A stretch of 64,000 nucleotides of DNA from Pegoplata infirma (lineage: Eukaryota > Arthropoda > Insecta > Diptera > Anthomyiidae): the NCBI GenBank assembly GCA_963921195.1, contig OY992538.1:14532330-14596329 (forward strand), written 5' to 3'. The number at the start of each line of letters is the position of its first letter. Positions within the stretch are counted from its first letter, which is position 1. Below the pieces are notes generated by a model. The model made no database searches and was not told the origin of the DNA. It saw only the letters and a program-made list of their open reading frames with translations. Shown in pieces: positions 35,501 through 48,020 of the stretch. The position numbers and the translations under genes are program-made.

Positions 35501-38500
35501 ATACACCTACACGTTTCCGTATGCATCGTAGGGATTCACATGATGATTCTAGTGATTCACAAGATCAGGGTTTTCCAACTGCAGGGCAACATGGAGGACA
35601 CGATCTAATAGCAACATCTAATGTTAGCAATAAAAAAGAGGGACAAAATCAGGTAAGATTTAAAAAAAAAAAATATTTTTGGTCTTTAAAAATATTTTCA
35701 GTTTTTCAATAAATTAAGATAAAATTTTCGAATTGAAATTCTTTATTTATTTTTATACCCTTCACTTAGTATAGTAGTAGAGGTTATTTTAAAGTTTATA
35801 ATTTCGATTTTAACACCTCGAAATATGGGTCTATAATCCCATAAAGTAAATATATTTATTATCCTGGATCGAGTTTAAGACAATCTAAACTATTTACAAA
35901 CGTTATTCGAAAAAGGTCAATTGTAATTCGAAGATTTTACTTGTTATGTCAAGATTCCATTTGTAATTTTAAGATTCCATTTGAAATTCGTAATTCGAAA
36001 TTGATGAATTGTAATTTAAAAAAGATCAATTGTTATTCGAAAAAGATCAATTGCAATTCGAAAAAGATCACCTGTAATTTGAAATAGATCAAGTGTAAAT
36101 CGAAAAAGATCAATTTTTATTCAAAAAAGATCAATTGTAATTCGAAAAGGATTAATAGTAATTCGAAAAATATTAATTGTAATTCGAAATTGATAAATTT
36201 TAATTCGAAAAAGATCATTTGTAATTTGAAAAAGATTAATTGTTTTTCGAAAAAGATCATTTGTAATTCGAAAAGGATCAATTGTTTTTTGAAAAATATC
36301 AATTGTAATTCGAAATTGTTAAATTTGAATTCGAAGAAGATCATTTGAAATTTGAAAAATATTAATTGTGTTTCGAAAAAATCATTTGTAATTCGAAAAG
36401 GATCAATTGTTATTCGAAAAAGATCAATTGTATTTCGAAGATTTGTATTGTAATTAAAAAAAGATTTATTGTAATTCGAAAATGATCAATTGTAATTCGA
36501 AAAAAATAAATTTTAAATCGAAAAAAATCAATTGAAAGTCGAAAAAGATCAATTGGAAGTCGAAATAGATCAATTGTAATTCGAAATAGATGAATTGTAA
36601 TTTAAAAAAGATCAATTATTATTCGATGATTTAATAAAAATAACAAATAAAATAAAAATAAATAAAATAATAAAAATTTATCTTTTAACATGATAATGTT
36701 TTTAGGCTGGGGTCTAATTTTAAAAAAGTTGCAGGACGCCACCTCAGTTTGACTATATAAGCTAACTATTAAACAAAAAAGAAAATACGAATTACAGTTT
36801 TCATTTTTTTACAACCTTAATAAATAAAATAAAAAAGATATAGTTCTGGTAGTAACACCTAGCGGCGATAGGTGTCACTCGTAACGCAGTATTGCCATAC
36901 CGAATATCGTATTTCCAATTAGATTAGTTACCATCAGAGGCGCCCCAGTAGGCTAGTTGGTAGCGTGCTAGCCTATGAGTCTGGGGGTCGTGGGTTCGAT
37001 TACCACCAGAGGCCTTGGTCTGATTCGCTACAACGAGACGAAGGTCATTGTTACCAGTTCTCGGTTAGGTAAAATTAGTATATAATTTGTAATTATATGG
37101 TAATTCTTAATAAAATAAAATAAAATAAAAAAATAGTTACCATCAGACACCTAGAGCTTGTATGCGCATTGTAAATATAGAGGGCGCATGCTTATTTTTT
37201 CCAGTAAATTCCGGAAACGGAAGAGAATAAAAAAATAATTATTATTAGAAAAATAAGCAAATAAACCCAAATAAGTGCAAAAACGATTTGTTTTTATATG
37301 CTTTATTGATTTTTTTGTAGTAATCAAGATTTCAGTAATTAACAAGTGAAATTAGGAACTTTTAATAAACTGCCGGAAACAGTTAAAATAACGCCATCTA
37401 GTGAGCAGTATAGAAAAGAAGCATTTGGTGCATCTTTATTATATATGTCTTTGTTTACCATCATCGCAAATTTTTTCCAATAAAATATTACCACATGGCA
37501 GCACTAACCAGTATATTTGAAAATCGAATATCTACTTGTAAGAGAAACATAACAAAATTTAAATAAATATTTAAACAAGCTACGGTGGCCTAGCTGAGGT
37601 GAGCCAGACTGGAAAACGGAAGGTCCGGCGATCGAATCCCGTGATCAGCCAACTTTTTTTTTTTTTATTTAGTTTTTTAACATGATAATGTTTTTAGGCT
37701 GGTGTCTAATTTTAAAAAAGTTGCAGGACGCCACCTCAATTTGACTATATAAGCTAAAAATTAACGAAAAAGAAAACAAGAATTACTATTTTAATTTTCT
37801 TAAAACCAAAAATTTTAATAACTTGGATTTGTAACTTGGATAATAATTCACCTCGTGGTGAATAAAACTGTTTATCACCATCTGGTGAATAAAAAGTAAC
37901 AAAATTATTTTTCAAAAAAAAAAAATTTTTTTTCATCAAATTTTTTTTTTCATCAATTTTTTTTTTTTTTCATCAAATTTTTTTTTCATCAAAACTTTTT
38001 TCATCAAATTTTTTTTTCATCAAATTTTTTTTTTCATAAATTTTTTTTTTTTTTTCATCAATTTTTTTTTTTTTCATCAAACTTTTTTTCCATCAAAATT
38101 TTTTTCCATCAAAAAATTTTTTTTTTTTTTCATAAATTTTTTTTTCATCAAATTTTTTTGATTCATCAATTTTTTTTTTTTTTTCATCAAATTTTTTTTT
38201 TTTTTTTCATTAAGTTTTTTTTTTCTTAAAACCAAAAATTTAAATTACTTGGATTTGTAACTTGGATAATAATTCACCTCGTGGTGAATAAAACTGTTTT
38301 TCACCAGCTGGTGAATAAAAAGTAACAAAATTATTTTTCAAAAAAAAAAAAATTTTTTCATCAAATTTTTTTTTTTTATCAATTTTTTTTTTCATCAAAT
38401 TTTTTTTTTCATCAATTTTTTTTTTTATCAATTTTCTTTTTTCATCAAATTTTTTTTTTTCATCAATTTTTTTTTTTTCATAAAATTTTTTTTTTTTATA

Positions 38501-41386
38501 AATTTTTTTTCTTTCATAAATTTTTTTTTTTTTTGTTTCATCAATTTTTTTTTCATCAATTTTTTTTTTTTCATTAATTTTTTTTTCATCAAATTTTTCT
38601 TTTTTCATCAAAATTTTTTTTTTCATAAATTTTTTGATTTTCATCAAATTTTTTTTTCATCAATTTTTTTTCATTAATTTTTTTTTCATCAAATTTTTTT
38701 TTTCATCAAAATTTTTTTTTCATAATTTTTTTTTTATTATATTTTTTTTCATCAAATTTTTTATTATCATTTTTTTTGTCACCAAAAAAATTTTTTTGTT
38801 CATATTTTTTTTCATCAATTTTTTTTTACATCCAAAAATTTTTCTTTTCATCAAAAACTTTTTTTCATTAAAATTTTTTTTTAACATAATTTTGTTTTTC
38901 GTGAAAAAAAAAATATATTTTTTTTTACCAAAACTGCTTTTTCACCAAGTCTAAGCTTTCCGCATAAAAATTTTCCGTTTGTTTATCAAATATACATAAA
39001 ACAAGCGAGAGTGTTATATTCTTTGGTGCCGAATCTTTTATACTCTCCAAAATGTAAAAACACTTTTTTGCACTTTTTTTGCACTCACTTACGGTCTTTT
39101 GGTTTTTTAATGGGGTCCTAGACTGATATTTCAATTCTTTTTGCATGGAATAGCAAAGTAACACAACATTATTTTTTCTAAAAAAAACTTTGCTTTGGCA
39201 AGTACAATCAAATCTTCCGCAAAACATTATCATGATTTAATGTTTTGGGCAAGAGTACAAAATTCGCAGGCATTTTTTGAATTACAATTGATCTATTTCA
39301 AATAGCAATTAATTTAATTTGAATTACAATTGATCCTTTTCGAATTACAGTTGATGTTTTTATACCCTCCACTTAGTGATAGAGGGTATATATAAGTTTA
39401 TCATTCCGTTTGTAACTCATCAAAATATTGGTCTAGGATCCCATAAAGTATATATATAATTGATCAGTAATCGATTTAAAAACATTCTAGCGATGTGCGT
39501 CTGTCTGTCTGTGGAAATTGTGATCACGGACAAAATATTACACGGAGGTGACTGAAAATTAACATATTTATTGGACGTTCTACCGAGCAGTTTGGTATCG
39601 CATTTGAGCGATATCGGTTCAGCGGTTCAAAAGTTATGAACGAAAATGTAAGGACACCTCAAAAATGTTGGTATATTCAACATAACCTAAAAATACAAAA
39701 TGCTTTAGTTCGGCTGCTGATTGACATATGTGAACACAAATGAACACCGAATGGTATTTAAACAAGTCCGAACATATTTCTTGGGCAAACTCACTTTGTC
39801 ATTCCGTCACGCATCTCAATATCGGTCTAGTACCCACATAAAGTAGGTATATTTTTAATTGTTCAGTGATCGATTCTAAGACATTTTAGCGAAGTCCGTC
39901 CGTCTGTCTGTGGAAGACACTATAAAGTCCCAAATTAAAGAGCTAGACTCCTGAAGACAAATATGTCTTATGGTCATAGGCTGGTTAAGTTCGGAGTTGG
40001 GTAAAATCGGACCAGTGGAGGAAAAAATTCTCCCCTGTAGAACTAAACCAGTCTCTAAAAAAAGCCATTTTCTTACAGTTTTTTTTGTAATTTTTCTATA
40101 AAGGAAGACGTTCAATAGCGTGCACTTGGACCCAGTGGATAATTTTAAGTTAATTTTTTTTTTGGTCCGCCCCCTTTTGTGGGCGTGGATATAAAAAAGT
40201 AATTAAAACAATAATGAAATTGCATTACTTAAGTGCAAAAATCATAACAAATTATTTTTTTTAACATTTATCTCGTTGAGGATGGGTTCCCCAACGACCC
40301 TAAAAAACACCCCTGGTGGGTATAATAGTCGGCACAGTCGAATTTAACACTCACAATTGTTTAAATTTCAATTGATCTTTTTCGGATTACAATTGATTTT
40401 TTTCGAATTACAATTGATACTTTACGAATTACAATTGGAATCGAAATAAAACTAATTTTCAAATTACATACTAAATAATGAAATTGCAACTATAATCTTC
40501 GAATTACAAAAGGAATTTTCTAATTAATTTTTTAATTGTTTTATAAAAAATCAAAAATCAAGATAAAATTTTTTAAAATCTTTATCAAGACAATTTTAAA
40601 TTGAATTGCATACAGTTTCGTATGAAACTACACAAAATGTACTCTATTTTTTTATAAAATTTAATACATCTGTTTTAAAATTAATCTTTTCAGCAAAATA
40701 AATCGGAATCAGATACACGCAACAAATCTTCACATACTCATTCACATCAACATCATTCACATAAACATAAAAATAAACAACCAAAAGATAATTTAGAGAA
40801 GCACAATTCTCTAGCAGAGAAAAAACAATTGGCGGCATTAAATCAAAATGTTCGACGAAGACGAATACGTGAAAGTCAATCCTTAGATCGTATTACTGAG
40901 GCTCAAGAATATGAGATGCGTCATCAGCATTATCATCATCGTTTATCATATTCTGAAACAGAACGTTACACTTATGAACAGCGTAATTCTCTATTCAATT
41001 TGCACACATTTCCCGAAGCTAAAGAGGAAGAATATGATGATAATGAATCCAATATCGGTGGTGGAGAAAATAATTCAGATTTTGCCAATCAGGCAGAACA
41101 ATTGCGAAATTCGTTAAATACCCTTAAAGTACGTGGTGGTGTTTGTGGTGGCATTGGTGATGGTGGCGATAGTACAACCAACTCGAATACAAGTAGTTTA
41201 AAATCCTCCCATACTCATAGTTCCGCAAGCAGCATTTATAAATTAAATTCCATAGAAGAAATCGATTTAATTCTCAAAGAGAAGAGCTTAACTAAAACTA
41301 TACAGGCTACAAGCTCAAAATGTTTTGTTACTATAAGGAAAATACGCAAATTAGGCAAGTATTTTCCGGTAGTAAATTTTTCGTAA
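29836..41386 (+). CDS. SNRK: SNF-related serine/threonine kinase (SNRK)
   Basis: Eight exons: 29836-30074, 30146-30364, 31258-31433, 33726-34077, 34149-34274, 34676-34814, 34948-35652 and 40694-41386. All are GT-AG; they total 2649 nt, or 882 residues plus stop. ATG 29836 is the first in frame after an upstream stop. The kinase domain spans about 28-282: glycine loop LGSGHFAV, Lys60 in VAVK, HRDLKPEN with catalytic Asp154, DFG 173-175, and activation loop [14 protein letters not shown] with Thr188 at the LKB1 site. A UBA-like autoinhibitory segment follows ([14 protein letters not shown]...[19 protein letters not shown]). The long C-terminal half is Ser/His/acidic-rich. The [11 protein letters not shown] and [12 protein letters not shown] segments are typical of SNRK within the AMPK-related family. 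Introns 2, 3, 5 and 7 carry transposons. Confidence 0.95.
30395..31173. mobile_element. hAT-type element in SNRK intron 2 (TSD CTCACAAG)
   Basis: The ends are CATTGGCGTAGGAAGCC and CATAGGCGTAGATAGCC (reverse complement of the right end). CTCACAAG is duplicated exactly at 30387-30394 and 31174-31181. G-runs followed by C-runs just inside the ends (GGGGGGGCTAA..GCCCCCC) form strong hairpins. It has no ORF. Confidence 0.93.
31718..31991. mobile_element. Short TIR element in SNRK intron 3
   Basis: The ends are TACCCAGCTG and CGACTGGGTA. Inside, long arms (CTGACATACTGCTGACCC and its inverse near 31946-31967, and CATTTGGAAAAATTGTATGA near 31909) make a large hairpin. It sits inside a decayed DINE-like sequence. 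Confidence 0.65.
32100..32317. mobile_element. DINE-like fragment in SNRK intron 3
   Basis: Carries the CCCTGGGTTCAAGTGTAGG core and the 'cagacatacggacatcacta' segment of the DINE-like family. Truncated. Confidence 0.45.
32318..33035. repeat. Decayed 20/21-bp AATTCGAA repeat array
   Basis: Opens with CACCATCTATAGATGTA preceded by TA and repeats the terminus near 32465 (CACCATTTACAAATG). It continues as diverged AATTCGAAAAAGATCAATTG units, with a 32-base A run at about 32511-32543. Same family as 9694-11412. Confidence 0.75.
33075..33480 (+). mobile_element. DINE-like 3' fragment in SNRK intron 3
   Basis: Has the GCCCGCCCCCTTTTGTGG core, GTTGGAGGGTATCAAAGATTCG and a decayed ATTCGACACAGTCGAAT hairpin. 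The 5' half is missing. Confidence 0.55.
34307..34583. mobile_element. Short intact element of the AATTCGAA family, SNRK intron 5
   Basis: The ends are CACCATTTACTGATGTAATT and the complement of CACCATTTACAGATTTAATT, with TA outside both (34305-34306, 34584-34585). The 277-bp interior has a few diverged TTCGAA-containing units. It shows what a minimal member of the 9694-11412 family looks like. Confidence 0.8.
35745..36630. repeat. DINE-like 5' fragment followed by decayed AATTCGAA array
   Basis: At 35750-35880 are TATACCCTTCACTTAG, 'aacacctcgaaatatgggtc' and 'cccataaagtaaatatat'. From 35890 to 36630 run some 35 diverged units with AATTCGAAAAAGATCAATTG. It lies in SNRK intron 7. ORFs rich in FELQLIFFE are products of the repeat. 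Confidence 0.7.
36682..36790 (+). repeat. Direct repeat, first copy
   Basis: Begins AACATGATAATGTTTTTAGG and includes GTTGCAGGACGCCACCTCA and GACTATATAAGCTAA. About 95% alike by eye to 37676-37785, roughly 995 bases downstream. It may be the body of a SINE-like element. Confidence 0.75.
36938..37133 (+). mobile_element. tRNA-derived SINE with 13-bp target duplication
   Basis: The head has a box A-like GGCTAGTTGGTAGCGTGC and a box B-like GGGTTCGATTACC; the tail ends in (AAAAT)n. TAGTTACCATCAG is duplicated exactly at 36925-36937 and 37134-37146, proving retrotransposition. It lies in SNRK intron 7, plus orientation. Not a functional tRNA: the acceptor and anticodon stems do not pair well. Confidence 0.88.
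37576..37790 (+). mobile_element. Second tRNA-like SINE head plus shared body
   Basis: GGTGGCCTAGCTGAGG resembles box A and GCGATCGAATCCC resembles box B, about 50 bases apart, then a T run. The body from 37676 repeats 36682-36790. No clear target duplication was found, so the boundaries are approximate. Confidence 0.55.
37790..38895. repeat. T-rich TTCATCAA simple repeat with a duplicated 125-bp block
   Basis: Poly-T runs of 7-17 bases alternate with CATCAA. A block with ATTCACCTCGTGGTGAAT (palindrome) and TCACCATCTGGTGA occurs at about 37797-37925 and again at 38227-38345. Lysine/phenylalanine-rich frames here are artefacts. Confidence 0.85.
38996..39060 (-). mobile_element. DINE-like 3' terminus fragment (inverted)
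   Basis: AACAAGCGAGAGTGTTATAT, then a decayed TTGGTGCCGAATC and TTTTATACTCTCC are the reverse complement of a DINE-like 3' end. Confidence 0.5.
39355..40365 (+). mobile_element. DINE-1-like copy, apparently two fused
   Basis: Starts TTTTTATACCCTCCACTTAG with the inverted AGAGGGTATATA, then all 5' blocks. Near 39790 a second 5' block ('actcactttgtcattccgtc') restarts. The 3' half has CCGCCCCCTTTTGTGGGC and ends with GTCGGCACAGTCGAATTTAA. In SNRK intron 7. Confidence 0.6.
40366..40560. repeat. Decayed AATTCGAA-family fragment
   Basis: Several TTTTTCGAATTACAATTGAT units, then diverged ones, ending shortly before SNRK exon 8. A similar scrap lies at 39270-39355. Confidence 0.6.
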
Positions 41387-42160
41387 TAAATCTAAGCTAA
41401 ACAAACAGAAATCACTCAACCCCCACCTGTCTGTCTAAAGAATTGAAATCTAAATCTGCAACATCTAAAAAAAGGAAGACAAACTCCAAGAAAAAGTTAA
41501 AAACTGTTAAGAAAACATTTTTAAAAATCATTATACAAACCAACAAGACGCACTATTTCGTTAAAAATAAGTTTAGATTTTTAAAAATAATTAAATAATT
41601 GTGGTTAATGCAAAAAACCCCTTTACATTCATATTAAATATGTGTCGTACTCGTCGTACTATCATCGTCGTCGTCGTATCTTTAGATTTATCGCCTGTTT
41701 ATTAGAAACTAGTAAATAAAAAATAAAAAAAAACAGCAACAAGAGAAAAATCCATAAAATACATTATAAAAAAAAACATAAAGAAAATTATACATACAAA
41801 CTTATATATTTCTATATTTGCATAGTTTATTTTTAATTTAATATTAATATTAAGTGTAATCTATTACTTTAAATACTATACTCCTTCAACATACATACAA
41901 TTTACTACTACTCTACCTATTACATGCATGCATCAAAATACATACTTACCTATTTAATGCCACACCCCTCCCCCTTCTTTTCAAACAAAACAACAAACTA
42001 TTCAATGCAATATTTGTTTAGCAATTATGATGATAATGAACAACACAAAACACCCCCCTCATTAATAACAGAAGAAAATAAAAAAAAAAATAATTCATGT
42101 AATAAACTATTAAAAAATCTTTAAGAAAATAAAAAGTATAGATTGAACCTTAGCAAGTTG
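41387..42160 (+). other. Probable SNRK 3' UTR
   Basis: AT-rich transcribed-looking sequence after the SNRK stop. AATAAA motifs occur at 41388 (overlapping the stop), around 41714 and near 42125, so the poly(A) site cannot be fixed. A short frame at 41924-42124 has no recognisable content. Confidence 0.45.
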
Positions 42161-43945
42161 TGTTTTTTTTTTAAGGGTTAATTTAAGGGACTTGAAGTTT
42201 TTGGTAAGTCTTGGAATTTTTAATTATACAAATCTGCAGTTAATCAAATTTTCTGATTAATCGTCAATTCTTGATTTCAAATAGCACTTGTGAATTAAGC
42301 GATTTTTTATATCATTTATTATAGAGAAACCAGAAATGGACTTTGTTTGGATTTTTTCATCAAGTTTTTTCAACATATGTAAAAGATCATAGGTTTAAAA
42401 AGGATAATGGAACGATGTCATTTTTATACTTATTATAATCTTGGTATTATATTTATTAAAAACCACAACCATGACATAATGTATTATATTTAAATTTATT
42501 ACTAAGCATTATAATCAATGTAGAACTCATTATACCACAATATTTTAACAAATATACGTGATATAACACATAGTAACACACTATGATCATGTTTGTATAC
42601 ATCATAACACATTATAATGTTGATAAAATATAGTATAACACATTAGAAACTTCATACAATTCATTATACCACTTTATGATCTTGATATTATACATAATAA
42701 CACATTATAATCGTGATATAATACATTATAACACATTATAATATTGATATAATACATAACACATTAAAATATTGATATAATACATTATAATCTTGATATA
42801 ATATATTATAACACATTATTATCTTGATATAATACACTTTATAACACATTATAACCTTGATACATTATGAGACTTTTTAATCTTGATGTAATACAACACA
42901 TTACAATACATTATAACTCTAATATAATATATTACAACACATTATAATCTTGATAAAACTCATTATAATCTTAGTATAACTCATTACATTACAATATTAT
43001 AGCACATATGCGTGATATAACATATAGAAACACATTATGATCATGTTATTATAAACTTCACACAATTCATTATACCACTTTATTATCTTAATATTATACA
43101 TAATAACACATTATAATCGAGATATAATATATTATAACACATTAAAATATTGATATAATACATTATAATCTTGATATAATATATTATAACACATTATTAT
43201 CTTGATATAATATATTATAACACATTATAACCTTGATACATTATGCCACTTTTAAATCTTGATATAATACAGCACATTACAATCTTAATATATTACATTA
43301 TGACACATTATAGTCTTGCTATAATAAATTATAACACATTATAATCTTAATATAGTACATAACATCACGCTATAGTCTTTATAATACATTATAACTCTAA
43401 TATAATATATTATAACACATTATAATCTTGATAAAACTCATTATAATCTTAGTATAACTCATTACAATATTATAGCACATATGCGTGATATAACATATAG
43501 AAACACATTATGATCATGTTATTATAAACTTCACACAATTCATTATACCACTTTATTATCTTAATATTATACATAATAACACATTATAATCGAGATATAA
43601 TACATTTTAACACATTATAATATTGATATAATACATTATAATACTTTATAATCTTGATATAATATATAATTACATATTACAATCTTGATATAATACATTA
43701 TAACTCATATAATATATTAGAACACATTAAATATTGATATAATACATTATAATCTTGATATAATATATTATAACACATTAATATATGGATATAATATATT
43801 ATAACACTTTATAACACATTATAACCTTGATACATTATGACACATTATAGTCTTGCTATAATACATTATAATCTTGATATAATACATAACATCACGCTAT
43901 AATCTTTATTTAATACATTACAACTCTAATATAATATATTATAAC

Positions 43946-44886
43946 TAGGGCAAGTACTTTCATGCATCTAAAAATCGAAAATATGTGCCTATAATATGCG
44001 CCTAAAAATCCAAAATATGCACTAAAAACTTTAAAAATATGCATCTAAAAATTATTGTTTTTACTAAAAAAAATAATTTGTCAACATAAATTAGGGTTTG
44101 TCAAATATTTTAAGGCCCTCGACAATTCTTAAAAATATTTTATTGAGTGGAAACAATTTTTAGTTAGTAAAATATTTTTTTACTTGAGAAGTTTTTTTCT
44201 CTGAGTCATATTTAGTGACTTTTAGTTCTGAAGAAAAAAAGTTCCTTAAACGAAAAAAAAAATATTAAAATACAATATTTTTCTAAAACAAGTTATTTTT
44301 CAATACTTTGTCTTATTTATTCTAAAAAAAATATTTATTTTTAAAATACGTTTTTACTTTTTTTCGGAATTTTCCGATTTTCAAGTCAAAAAATTAACTT
44401 AAAGGCAAAAGACCCCACCCTAACTCTAATCAAAATAAAAATGCAATTTTCCTGTAAAAAATCTTAAATTCGAAAACATTTTTTTCTTTAGGATTAGTGA
44501 AGAGAAATTCATAAATATCTCAGAATAGGAACATTTTAAATAGGAAACATTTTTCAGAGTCTAAAAATTATACTTCCAGAATCCATTTTCTTTAAAAAAT
44601 TCATTAGAATATGATTTCGATAAATAAATACATTTTTCTATAAAAAATAGGGGATAGGGTTTGAATTTTCCTAAGGAAATTTTGAAAAAATATTGATGAA
44701 ATTAAAAAAAGTCTAATTTATATCAAAATATGCAAAAATATGCATTTATACCAAAATATGCAAAAATATGCAACTACAAATCAATGCCATTTTATTACAA
44801 ATTCTTTGATTCGGATAGATATTTAATTTATGTTATGTTTACAATGCTGAGTAAAAATATGCATTTTCATGAAAGTACTTGCCCTA
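43946..44886. mobile_element. hAT-type element (TSD ATTATAAC)
   Basis: The ends are TAGGGCAAGTACTTTCATG and its reverse complement. ATTATAAC is duplicated at 43938-43945 and 44887-44894. Subterminal AAAATATGCAT repeats at both sides may be transposase-binding sites. No ORF. Confidence 0.92.
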
Positions 44887-44936
44887 ATTATAACACATTA
44901 TAATCTTGATATAACACATTATAATCGTAGTATAAC

Positions 44937-46837
44937 TAACCTGACCAACCATCCCGCTTTTGGCGGGATTATCCCGCTTTTTGATGTCTCATCCCGCCTT
45001 GAATTCCGATCCCGCTTTTTTAACAAAAGTCCCGCTTCATCCCGCTTTATCCCGCTTTTTGACTTTTGGAATAGCAAAGTACAATTTTTAGGTTATTTTA
45101 ATAATATTTTGAGAAATATATTAACTATTATTTACCGTATAAACTATTTCTTACCGTTTAAAGAAAATTTCAAGTAAAATTTTGTTTACTAAAAAAAAAA
45201 AACTGTCCACAAGAGACCCTACTGGACTGATTTAAATCAAAAATACATTTAAATTAAATTTTTACATAAAATTTTTTCATTGTGATACTTCGAATATTCC
45301 GAAAAAAGCTTTCAATATAAAAGTATTAAACTTAAATATATGTTTCCTAATTCTCAGATTCTTAGAATTTTTTTGTATACAAAAATCCTCAGATACTGAA
45401 ACATTTTTCATAAAAGAAAAATATCAGATTCTAAAAAACTATCGGTTTCTAAAAAATTCTTCCTTGAAAAAAATCTGATACCCTTTTTTAAAAATAAATT
45501 CTTAAATATTATAGCCCCGTGAAAAAAATTGATTAGATCTGGTCTGATTTGTAAAAATCTAATGATGGCATTTGTATCTGATAAGATCTACCAGATATGA
45601 AATTTGTCTCCAATTTCGAACTCTGGTAGATCTGATCCGTATTTGAATCTAATCAGATGCTGAAATTGTGGAAAAACGTCGGATCAAAAAGACCTGATCC
45701 GATAAAATTATATTTTTTAGATCCAAACATATTAAATCAGATCCAACCGATTTTTTCAAGGGGCATTTTTCGATAGAAAATATTTGAGAAGGGGAAAAAA
45801 GAAGGGAAATTTTTAAAGTTCCAATGTTTTCTAAGATAATTTCATTTTTCTAAAGAAAAACTTAAAACGCAACTTCAAAAGAAAAATTTACAGACTCAAA
45901 GAAACAGTTCCTTTTTAAAATTTCTCAACAGAAATATTTTCAGATTCTGGGAGATTTTTCATACAAAAAAAAAACTTAGATTCTGATATAATTTTTCTAA
46001 AAATTCCAAAACATTTGTCTTGTTGGAAAAAATCATAAATTTTGAAAAACTTTTCCTGTAGAAAAATTCTCTGATTCTAAAATATTATTTAAACAGGAAA
46101 AATCTCTTTTTCCATATAATAAATTCTAAGATTCTGAAATATATTTCTCATTAAAAAACTATCAGATTCTAAAACGTTTTTCCTGTAGAAAAATTATCCG
46201 ATTTAAGATTTTTTTTCCAGAAAAATTCTTGACAGACTCTAAAATATTTTATTCTAAGGAAATTAACAGTTGCCAATGGATTTTTTCTATAGAAAATTTA
46301 TAAGATTCTTAAACATTTTTCCTACAGAAGAATTTTTAAAATTTTAAATAATTTTTCTTTTAAAATATTCTTAAATTCTGTGTCAAATAAGTATCTAAAT
46401 ATTTTCTAAAGACAGTCTCGAGTTCTGAAACATTTTTCTATAAAAAATATATGAGATTTACTTTCTCTTAGAAAATGATAAGAAAAGAAAAAGTTCAGTC
46501 TACGACTCTAATTTAATTTTAGTTTTTCATATGCAATTTTTTTGATTCTTAAATATTTTATCCCAAGGTTGGTAAAAAAATTGCTTAGACTAGAGACTAT
46601 GTTTGCTGACGTAATCAAAATAAAATTTTTCTAGTCAAAGTTCTTATGCATTTTTTTACATAAAAAAAAATTACGATCCCATAAAAGTATTTCCAGAATT
46701 TTGTGCATTTTGGAGGGTATTCGTGGGTTCGTTCAGACAATTTTCACTTATTAAAAAAAATCCCTCTTTTTAGATCAAAATCCCGCTTTTTCAACCTTTC
46801 GATCCCGCTTTTCAGTCAAAAGCAGTTGGTCAGGTTA
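44937..46837. mobile_element. hAT-type element, 1.9 kb (TSD AGTATAAC)
   Basis: The ends are TAACCTGACCAACCATCCCG and the complement of TAACCTGACCAACTGC. AGTATAAC is duplicated at 44929-44936 and 46838-46845. ATCCCGCTTTT is repeated near both ends, in direct orientation at left and right. The interior is AT-rich without coding frames. Confidence 0.92.
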
Positions 46838-48020
46838 AGTATAACTCATAACACTTCAATATTATAGCACATATGCGTGATATAACATATAGAAACACAT
46901 TATGATCATGTTATTATTAACTATTCAATTCATTATACCACTTTATGATCTTGATATTATACATAACACATTATAATCGAGATATACATTATAATATTGA
47001 TTTAATACATTATAACACTTTATAATCTTGATATAATACATAAAAACACATTACAATCTTGATAGATTGATCAGAGTTTTAATACATTATAACTCTGAAA
47101 ACAAACACATCAAATTTGAAATTTTTACGTCCGTTTGATTTAGGTACCTCACATTTAAATATTAGAAACGAAAAATTATTGGGCGTTACGCTTTACGCAA
47201 CGCAATTTGATTCAGGTTGGACGCTAATATATTATAACACTTTAAAATATTGATATAATTCATTATAATCTTTATATCATATATTATAACACATTATTAT
47301 CTTGATGTTATATATTATAACACTTTATAACAGATTATAATCTCGATATAATACATAACACATTACAATCTTAATATATTACATTATGACACATTGTAGT
47401 CTTGCTATAATAAATTATAACACATTATAATCTTAATATAATACATAACATCACGTTATGTCTTTATTTAATACATTATAACTCTAACATAATATATTAT
47501 AACACATTATAATCTTGATATAACACATTATAATCTTAGTATAACTCATTACACTTCAATATTATTGCACATATGCGTGATGTAACAAATAGAAACACAT
47601 TATGATTATGTTATTATACATTATAACTCATTAAAATATGTTTTATAATACATTACAATTTCGATATAATACAAAAAAGCACTTTATATAATTGATATAA
47701 TGCATTGTAGTCATTATATCCTTGATACAATTCATTATAACACTTTATAATCCTGATGAAATAAAATCCAACATATTATAATATTGATATAATACATTAT
47801 AAAACTTTAGATTATTGATATAATACATAATAACACATTACAATTTGGTATAATACAATATAGTCTTGATTTATACATTGAACTCTGATATAATATATTA
47901 TAACCCATTATAATCTTGATATAATATAATAAAAAAATAATAAAAAGAAGATTAATATATTATAACACAATACAATCTTAATACATTATAACACATAATC
48001 TTGATATAAAACATAATATC

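Larger units (their letters stand above)
42420..48012. repeat. AT minisatellite of about 31 bp with higher-order structure
   Basis: Units pair CATTATAATCTTGATATAA with TACATTATAACA. A higher-order block containing AGCACATATGCGTGATATAA recurs at 43001, 43474, 46866 and, diverged, 47570; the first two are 473 bases apart. The array is broken by hAT-type elements at 43946-44886 and 44937-46837. A related block with ATCGTGGTATAATAAATTAT units lies at 53450-55390. Confidence 0.88.

Noticed and set aside
36938..37133. tRNA gene
   Set aside because: A/B box-like sequences exist, but stems pair poorly, a long tail and A-rich end follow, and a 13-bp target duplication shows a SINE.
38240..38647. Lysine-rich ORF of 135 codons
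   Set aside because: Direct product of the TTTTTTCATCAA simple repeat on the opposite strand.
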